A stretch of 64,000 nucleotides of DNA from Larix kaempferi (Eukaryota; Streptophyta; Pinopsida; Pinales; Pinaceae). The translations under genes were made by a program, and so were the position numbers. The stretch spans positions 248,001 through 312,000 of the forward strand of contig BSBM01001439.1 in the NCBI GenBank assembly GCA_027924585.1, read 5' to 3'. Position 1 is the first letter of the stretch; each line of letters starts with the position of its first letter. Below the pieces are notes generated by a model. That model had not been told where the DNA came from and did no database searches. It saw only the letters and a list, made by a program, of their open reading frames with translations. Of the stretch, positions 56,805 through 64,000 are shown in pieces.

Positions 56805-59621
56805 TACAAAAGTGGAAGACTTATTGCCGTCGGAAAGGCAAACCACATTGCAAAATACTATGAGTTTTCTCACTTTGTGCCGCTTGAAAATCCCACTGCT
56901 CTCCTCACTCATGGAAATGAGGTTAGTAGGATTTGGAATGAAAGGTTTGGACACCTTAATTACAAGTATTTGTTGTTGTTACAACATAAATCCATGGTTG
57001 ATGGTCTTCTGAAACTCCGTTCCTCGAAGGGAATTTGCCCCGGTTGCATTGTTGGGAAGCACCCTGAGCACAAGTTCGACCACGGAAAAGCTAGTAGTGA
57101 TTCTACAATTTTGGGCCTCATACATTCTAATATCAGTGGTCCACTGCCAAATATGTCCATGAATGGTTCAAGGTATGTTTTGACAATCATCGATTACTTC
57201 TCCTGCTTTACTTGGGTATTTTTTCTCAAAAACAAGTTAGAAGTGCTTGGAAAATTCAAGGATTTTAAGGCTTCTGTTGAGACCGCCACTGAGAGCAAGG
57301 TCAAAGATCTTAGATCTGATAATGGTGGAGAATATATCAAGACTGAGTTGCTGCAACTTTGTGCTGAAAGCGGAATTCAAATCCAACATACAGTTCCCTA
57401 CACACCCCAGTAGAACGGTGTAGTGGAAAGGAAGAATCGATCACTGAAAGAGATGACTACCTGCATGCTTGAGTCAAAAGGTTTGGCTGCAAATATTTGG
57501 GCTGAAGCCATTAATGTTGCTGCATATATTCAAAACTGAGTTCCACATTCATCCGTGAAAGGTAAAACTCCTTTCGAAGCATTCACTGGTCGCAAACCGG
57601 ATGTGTCCAATTTGAGGGTTTTTGGCTCCACTGCATGGGCTAGAATTCCTTCTAATAAGAGAAAGTCTTTGGAACCACAAAGTATTGAATGTATCCTAAT
57701 AGGATATGGGGAAGAATCAAAAGCATATAAACTCATGAATATTAGATCCAAAAATATATTCATAGAGCGAAGTGTGAAGTTTGAAGAACCGCTGCCAGAT
57801 CTTAAACTAGTTGAGGAAAACATTGCCAATTTGCAGCCTCCACAAGAAGAAGATTCGAGAGAATGTGAAGAAAGCATTGGGACTGATATTTCTGATATTT
57901 TATCATACTTTGATGGCCATGACATATCAGGTTCAGAATCCGACCATAATGATCCTCCTCAGTTACCAAAGTGGGCCCAAAACACTCTACAATCTGCTAC
58001 TCCAAACATTGGAAATCCTGTTGATCCAAGGAGAACAAGAGCAGGTATGGCTCTTTCATTTTCTGATCCATTATTATCTGAGAAATGTTACTTGATGATT
58101 GGTTCAGATCCCAAATCATATTATCATGCCCACATAGATCCACGATGGCAAACCGCCATGGATGAAGAGTACAGTTCTCTTCAAAAGAACAATACATGGG
58201 AGCTAGTTTCTCTTCCACCTGGAAGAAAATTGGTCCAATGTAAGTGGATCTACAGCACAAAAGTTGCTACTAATGGATCTATCAGCAAATACAAAGCTAG
58301 TTTGGTGTCAAAAGGTTTCTCCCAAGTCCAAGGAGTGGACTACACTGAGACTTTTGCACCGGTTGCAAAGATGGATTCCATCCGCCTAGTTTTGGCCATT
58401 TCCGCATCCAAGCACTAGGAAGTGCACCATATGGATGTGAAGAGTGACTTTTTACATGGAGACCTTGATGAAGAAGTATATATGAAGAAACCAGAAGGAA
58501 ACATATCAGATCCATCATTAGTTTGCAGGTTGAAGAAATCTTTGTATGGATTGAAACAGGCCCCAAGAGCTTGGTACGCAAAGATGGACTCCTTCCTTCT
58601 TTCTCAGAATTTCAAAAGATGCAAATCTGATCCGAATGTGTACCTAAAGCAAGTTAAAGGTAATTTTTTTATTTTTGTTTTATATTTTGATTATCTTCTC
58701 ATTATTGGTAGCACTCTCCTTACAATCAACAAGCTAAAAAACACTTTAAATCTAGCTTTTGATATGAGCGATTTGGGCTTGGAGATAGCTCAAAATTTTG
58801 ATGGGATCACATTATCTCAGCAAAAGTATGATAAATAACTGCTATTAAAGTTTAATATGGTAGAATGTAAGGCTGCTATGTTTCCATTCCTCTCAGGAAT
58901 CAAACTTGAGGAGGGAAATTCCACACCACTTGCAGATTGCACTATGTATCGACAGTTGATTGGTTCACTACTCTACTTGACACACTCAAGGCCTGATATT
59001 TCATATGTCGTGAGTGTTGTATCAAGGTATATGCAGCAGCCCCATGAGCTTCATTGGCGAGCAGCCAAGCGGATCTTGCAGTATGTGCAAGGTACGAGAC
59101 ATTTTGGCATACATTATGCTGCAGATTCTGAGCTAGATTTCATTGGTTTTACTGATTCAGATTGGGAAGGTGATAGCATAGATCGGAAGTCCACTTCTGG
59201 ATATGTTTTCATGATTGGCCATGGCCCTATTTGCTGGTCAAGCAAAAATCAGGCAGCCATTGCACTTTCTTCAATAGAGGCAGAGTATCGAGGGGTAGTC
59301 AATGCCTGCATTCAGGCAGTTTGGTTGCAGGGTATTCTTTCTGAGTTTGACTTTGGTAGCACTACTTCAACTGTCCTATTTTGTGACAATCAAAGTGCTA
59401 TTAAGATCTCCACTGATCCAGTTCAGTGGCAGAGGACCAAGCACATTGAGATTCATATGCACTACATCGGAGAGTTGGTGCATGATTACACCATCATTCT
59501 GCAATATTGCCCTACTGATGAGCAAATTGCAAACATCTTCACCAAGAGCTTCACTAAGAAGAAGTTCTCTTACCTCCGTTCACTGTTGGGGGTGAGTTCC
59601 ATCATGGTGGAGATAGATTAG
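56805..59621 (+). pseudogene. Copia-2 pol: pre-integrase, integrase, RT, RNase H
   Basis: After the frameshift: SGRLIAVGKANHIAKYYEFS, IWNERFGHLNYKYL and CPGCIVGKHPEHKF (pre-integrase zinc region). In integrase the first catalytic Asp (HTD type) is Asn (HSN, 57129-57131), while RSDNGGEY is kept and the Glu motif NGVVERKNR follows a stop at 57411. Further stops are at 57538 (QN.VP), 58416 (KH.EV) and 58836. RT keeps [20 protein letters not shown] and [13 protein letters not shown], but the YVDD box reads YFDY (58683-58694), losing the second Asp. RNase H (58857-59621) is fully open: FTDSDWEGDSIDRKSTSGY, SSIEAEYRGVVNAC, VLFCDNQSAIKIS and TKHIEIHMHYIGELV. Three of the stops fit single C-to-T or G-to-A changes. 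Confidence 0.95.
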
Positions 59622-59783
59622 ATCCATTTTATGTTTAGCTTTGAGGGGGGGCTTTCTTCCCATTGGGTTTTCTCTCTTTCCTCACTTAGCTTATTTTCAG
59701 CATTTTTTGATTATTGTATTGGGGTGACCTTTGGTTTCAATAACCAGGGCCCTACATTTTTTTTTTACATCATAGTATAGCTT

Positions 59784-59792
59784 GAAGGGGGG
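59784..59792 (+). other. Copia-2 polypurine tract
   Basis: GAAGGGGGG directly precedes the TG of the 3' LTR. Confidence 0.9.
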
Positions 59793-60477
59793 TGTTAGGA
59801 TATCTCATCATTCAGTATGTACTTTGCATGCATTTTGCATGCATGCACCCGCATGCTGCCCAGTCACCAGTTTGATGCCTCCAGCACCTAGTCCCTAGTC
59901 TTCCAGCACTAGGGAGCTACTTTCCACTCATATTTATCCCTCCTAGCCATGGAGGTGCCCACTTCTCACCTTCCACTATAGAAGGGCACCTTTTCTCACC
60001 TACTAGTCAGTTTCACTTCAGTTAGTTAGTTGTCTTTCCTTGATTTGAGGCTAGACTGACTCCTAACTGTTGTTACCACTCCGATTGACCTCCGATGAGC
60101 CTTGACTACCTATTCTAAGTGCAGTTAACCCCTCATGTGCCCTCCATTGAGCCTCCATCCCTACATTAGTGCCACTTACCATCAGTTAGACTTATTACAC
60201 TCAATTAGACTCAGTTTGACACTTGTCTGACAATTACTTGTGCATTGATGACCACCACTGATTGATGATGAGGACTCCTAGTTGGAGCCAAGCTACGCCA
60301 TGCATTTAATTTGAATGACCTCCTTGGTTAATTCGAATTGCTCACTCATTGTGATAGTATTGTATTGTAATTCTACCATTTTGGATTATAGAGTCTTGCA
60401 CAGTTTTTACTCCAAATTGGTTTACATCTTTGTGATTGATATTCTTGTTCAATAGATCTGTTGTGACTAATTTTACA
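59793..60477 (+). repeat. Copia-2 3' LTR
   Basis: 685 bp, TGTTAGGATATC start, TAATTTTACA end, pairs with 54529-55195. Confidence 0.97.
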
Positions 60478-60482
60478 ATAAG
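60478..60482. repeat. Copia-2 target-site duplication, right copy (ATAAG)
   Basis: Exact match to 54524-54528. Confidence 0.96.
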
Positions 60483-63400
60483 GTCAAAATCCAACGCTTT
60501 ATAAGTTGATTACCTCAATCATGCAAGGACATAATTGAGTTTGATGAACCCCAAAATCCAGATGAAACTATAAGGAAGGCCAAGTATTTCTATTATCAAA
60601 ACAAAAGCAGGTCAGATTTCCCTAATTCATGGAAGGACAAGAAGAAGGAGAAGTTTGGCCAAAGAAAGAGGCGATTCAATCCTCCTCATTTCAGAAATCA
60701 ACAAAGGCAACCAACACGGAGTGTGACTAAGCTAACTAGGATGATGGGAGATAAGCTAAAAGATCCACTTCAATATTGAGTATATGGAGAGGGCCATTTA
60801 CTTAAAATTGTCCACATTAAAATGGGAATGTCAAGCATGTTCATAACATCCAAGAGGTTGAAACTATGGGTTAGGTGGCATGAACCATCCCTAGAATCTA
60901 TGCTACATTAGATGACCTCCAAGTAGACCATCAAGCAGTTGTTATTGAGGTTGAAGGCAAGATTGTTAAGCAATCTATTTCTATTTTAATTGACCCTCAA
61001 TCTACTCACAATTATATCACTCCTAAAGTTGTTGAGATTTCTGATTTTAAGAAAACAAAGCATAGTAAATCATGATTGGTTCAACTTTCCACTAGAACCA
61101 AGAGGAAAGTTAGTTAAAGGGTGGAGAAGTTTCCATTGGAAATTGATGGACTCTTCACATAGGAAAATCTGAATGTTTTGCCACTTGGTTCCTATGATGT
61201 TCTCATTGGAGTGCATTGGTTGGAAGCACATTAAGTTAAACTTGATTTCTACAGCAAGATCTTCAAATGCATTAATGAAGAAGGAAACCCAAGGATAGTA
61301 AAGGGCATTCCAAAGGTGGTTTCTATTAGACATATTCCAGGCTTTAGCCTTACAACTAAAGAAGTTCTTTAGAAAAGGTTGTCAATTGTACGCAGGCATG
61401 TATTGGATAGAACAGAAACTGAAGTTTTCAAGTTGAAGGACTATCGAGTCTTACAAGAATTCAGGGATGTGTTTCCCAATGAAGTGGTAGGAATTCCTCC
61501 GAGGAGGTATATTAATTTCACAATTGATCTTGTGCTAGGAGATGTACCAGTGTCCAAGACACCCAACAGAATGAGTAAACTAGAATTGTTGGAGCTGAAA
61601 ATGCAATTGCAAGAGTTATTGTAAAAGAAGTACATTTGGCCAAGTATTTCTCCATGGAGAGAACCCGTGAAAAAGAAAGATGGAACACTCAAGTTATGTA
61701 TTGATTATAGGTGGTTGAACAAAGTTACCGTAAAGAAAAAGTACCCATTACCTCGATGGTCTCTTTGATCAAATGACAGGGACAAAGGTATTCTCAAAGA
61801 TTGACTTGAGGTCTACTTACCATCAAGAGAGAATCAAGGAAGAAAACATCCACAAGACAAAGTTTAGAACAAGGTATGGAAATTATGAGTTCGTGGTGGT
61901 TCCATTTGGTCTCACTAATGCACCAACTACATTCATGCGTCTCATGAACAGTGTTTTCAACAAGTATTTGGACAAGTTTGTGCTTATTTTCTAGATGACA
62001 TTCTTATTTATTCTAAGAACGAATATGAACATGAAGAACATTTTAGAATTGATTTGCAAGTGCTAAGGGAGAATCAATTGTATGCAAAGCTAAGTAAATG
62101 TGACTTCTATCGGAAACAAATTCATTATTTGGGTCACATTATTCAAAGGAAGGAATATCAGTGGATCCAGGAAAGATTGAGGCCATTATGAACTGACCAA
62201 CTTCAAATAATGTGTTAGATGTGAGATATTTTATGGCCCTTGTTGGTTATTATAGGAGGTTCATTTAAGGATTATCCAAAGTTGCACACCCCATCACTTA
62301 TTTGCTAAAGAAGGGAATACAATTTGAGTTGACACAAAAGTGTGAAGAAAGCTTCCAATTGTTGAAGAAGCTTCTTACAAGTACTCCAATTTTAAAATTT
62401 GCAAATCTTGAAAAGGATTTTGTGCTGTCCATTGATGCATGTAAACAGGGAATTGGAGGAGTCCTTATGCAAGACAATCATGTGGTATGTTATGTGTCAA
62501 GGAAGCTAAAAGAACATGAAAAGAATTATGCTACCTATGATTTAGAGATTGCTTCCATAGTGCACGCTTTGAAAATTTGGAGGTACTATTTGATTGGTAG
62601 GAAATTTGAGCTTACGAGAGACCACTATGGTCTGAAATATTTATTTGAGCAGCCAACACTAAATGCTAGGCAAGCTAGATGGCTGGAATTTTTATATGAG
62701 TTCGATTTTGAGATCAAACATATAAAGGAGGAAGAAAATAAAGTGGTTGATGCACTTAGAATAAAAATACATGCATGTGGCATCCATTAGCATTTGCCAA
62801 TAAGATTTAAGGCAAAAGATTCTTGACTCTCTTGTTGAAGATGGGAATTATGTGCAAATAAAAGACAAATTACAACAACGTAATTTGGAAAAACAACATG
62901 AAGGTTATCATTTGAAGGATGATGGACTTCTTACTTATAAAACTAGAATGCATAGTCCCAATGTGGAATATTTGAGAAGAATTGTTATGGATGAAATCTA
63001 TAAAATGACGTATTTCGGTCGCCCAGGATACCAGAAAACAATTGCTACAGCAAGGAAGCAATATTTTTGGCCAGGAATGAAGAAAGACATTGATGAGTAT
63101 ATTTCAAGATGCATGAAATGCTAGCAATTGAAGTTTGAACATCAACACCCAACAAGTTTATTGCAGCCTTTGTCAATTTTGCAAAGGAAATGGGAAGTGG
63201 TAACCATGGTTTTTATTACTGTATTTCCAACTACTTTAAGAAAGCATGATTCCATCATGGTTGTGGTGGATAAATTGTCTAAGGCAACACATTTTATTCA
63301 AGTTAAATATGCTTATAAGGATGATGAGATAGCAAGAATATTCATGAGAGAAATATTAAAATTGCATGGGTTACCCATAACAATTGTATGTGACCATAAT

Positions 63401-63530
63401 ACAAAATTTACTTTTAATCTCTGGAAAAGTGTTTTTGTAGATTTGAGTACACAACTGAACTTTAGCACTTCCTACCATCCATCCACTTTGGTCTCGATGA
63501 GGCTACATGGGAGCTAGATGAGAGAGGCAT
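60483..63530 (+). pseudogene. Gypsy gag end, protease, RT, RNase H, integrase
   Basis: Gag resumes in the pre-insertion frame with VKIQRFIS, then WKDKKKEKFGQRKRRFNPP and a knuckle position where all cysteines are lost (VYGEGHLLKIVH, about 60780). Protease reads ILIDPQSTHNYI near 60990, so the catalytic D-S/T-G is [24 protein letters not shown] (about 61670), [20 protein letters not shown] (about 61798). At the catalytic box a one-base deletion near 61991 breaks FIDD, and reading resumes as DDILIYSKNEYEHEEHF. RNase H: SIDACKQGIGGVLMQ and YATYDLEIASIVHALKIWR (62302-62790). Integrase: PGYQKTIATARKQYFWPGMK, SRCMKC, MVVVDKLSKATHFIQVKYAY, PITIVCDHNTKF, truncated after TSYHPST near 63490. Confidence 0.93.
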
Positions 63531-63580
63531 ATCCATTTTTGTTCTAATTTTAAGAAAACATAGAGGACGATGTTATTCCA

Positions 63581-63593
63581 AGCGGGGAGGGGA
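63581..63593 (+). other. Gypsy polypurine tract
   Basis: AGCGGGGAGGGGA lies one base before the TG of the LTR, where gypsy elements have their polypurine tract. Confidence 0.85.
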
Positions 63594-63594
63594 T

Positions 63595-64000
63595 TGTAAT
63601 ACCCCCAATTTTGACCTAGATGAATCAAATTATGCCAATTATGTAAATATGCTAGTATGGATTCATAATCCAGAGCTCAAAGCCAAGGCCTGACTAGTGA
63701 ATGGCTAGGCATGTATTATGTAAATATTTCTATATGAACCATGTGGTTGTCCTGTCATGCTAATATGAAATCCATGTAAATATTGTGTTGGAAAAACAAT
63801 AAAATGGTCCAAGATGGTTGGGTAAAGAGCACTAGAGGGGCTATGAATCCACTAGAGGGGAAGAGGAAAGGGGGTCTATGAATCCACTAGAACTCATCCA
63901 TTTGCTACCGTGTTCCTTAAATGAGCCAATTACTTCCTCTTGACTATTAAATACAATCATTGAATGCATGTGTGAGGTTGGTGGGGAAAGTATTCTCATG
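63595..64000 (+). repeat. Gypsy 3' LTR, first 406 bp (continues beyond the window)
   Basis: Begins TGTAATACCCCCAATTTTG directly after the PPT, as plant gypsy LTRs often do. Includes a short imperfect duplication of CTATGAATCCACTAGA (about 63841 and 63878). The end, its TSD and any 5' partner lie outside the window or are lost. Confidence 0.85.

Larger units (their letters stand above)
54529..60477 (+). mobile_element. Copia-2: complete Ty1/copia element nested in gypsy gag
   Basis: The element is 5949 bp with TG...CA LTRs of 667 and 685 bp, TSD ATAAG, a canonical PBS, a G-rich PPT and a full gag-protease-integrase-RT-RNase H order. The LTRs differ at about 34 substitutions (about 5%) and several indels by direct comparison. 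The coding region has one frameshift, at least four in-frame stops and changed catalytic residues, so it is inactive now. Confidence 0.97.
53670..64000 (+). mobile_element. Ty3/gypsy element, interrupted by Copia-2 and running off the window
   Basis: Plus-strand order gag (53670-54528), Copia-2 insertion, gag end, protease, RT, RNase H, integrase (60478-63530), PPT, 3' LTR start (63595). The 5' LTR was not found. It is of the same family as the minus-strand relic at 7.77-10.27 kb. Confidence 0.9.

Noticed and set aside
1-64000. Bacterial or phage features (operons, ribosome binding sites, attachment sites)
   Set aside because: All recognisable content is plant retroelement. No dense gene order or Shine-Dalgarno pattern exists.

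Overview
The window looks like intergenic DNA of a large plant nuclear genome. It is AT-rich and full of decayed LTR retrotransposons (Ty1/copia and Ty3/gypsy), LINEs of the plant L1 type with a C-terminal RNase H, and one tRNA-type SINE. There are no convincing host protein genes, tRNA or rRNA genes, and nothing bacterial. A seed plant, plausibly a gymnosperm, fits the heavy load of old and nested elements, but the species is an inference and is not shown by the sequence.

Layout. 0-5.4 kb: AT-rich DNA with a gag-like fragment, two diverged direct copies of an 800-870 bp repeat, and a CACTA-like end. 5.43-5.72 kb: a SINE with an 18-bp target-site duplication (TSD). 5.8-7.76 kb: a coding-like relic, a degenerate short-repeat tract, a GC-rich islet with a perfect hairpin, and an LTR-like piece. 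7.77-10.27 kb: minus-strand gypsy pol relic. 10.6-13.8 kb: decayed LINE with a recent 194-bp internal duplication. 19.02-26.14 kb: a young copia element (Copia-1) on the minus strand, with LTRs differing at 4 of 637 positions and TSD CCTAT, but with no gag, protease or integrase and with the catalytic box of its reverse transcriptase (RT) deleted. 28.2 kb: LINE scrap. 30.9-35.1 kb: minus-strand gypsy gag-pol relic of another family. 38.7-39.2 kb: LINE RNase H scrap. 42.0-43.9 kb: copia integrase relic split by a purine-rich tract. 44.3-50.3 kb: a nearly full-length but dead LINE (ORF1, ORF2, RNase H, simple-repeat tail). 50.8-51.1 kb: 28-bp minisatellite. 53.7-64.0 kb: plus-strand gypsy element interrupted in gag by a complete copia element (Copia-2, 54.53-60.48 kb, TSD ATAAG). 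The gypsy 3' LTR runs off the window end.

Relative age by eye: the gypsy host at 53.7-64 kb is older than Copia-2 (LTRs about 5% diverged), and Copia-2 is older than Copia-1 (about 0.6%). Nothing here forms an operating gene set. The most informative object is Copia-1, which must have moved recently although it lacks nearly all the proteins needed to do so, and so was probably mobilised in trans. I did not find a previously undescribed protein-coding system.
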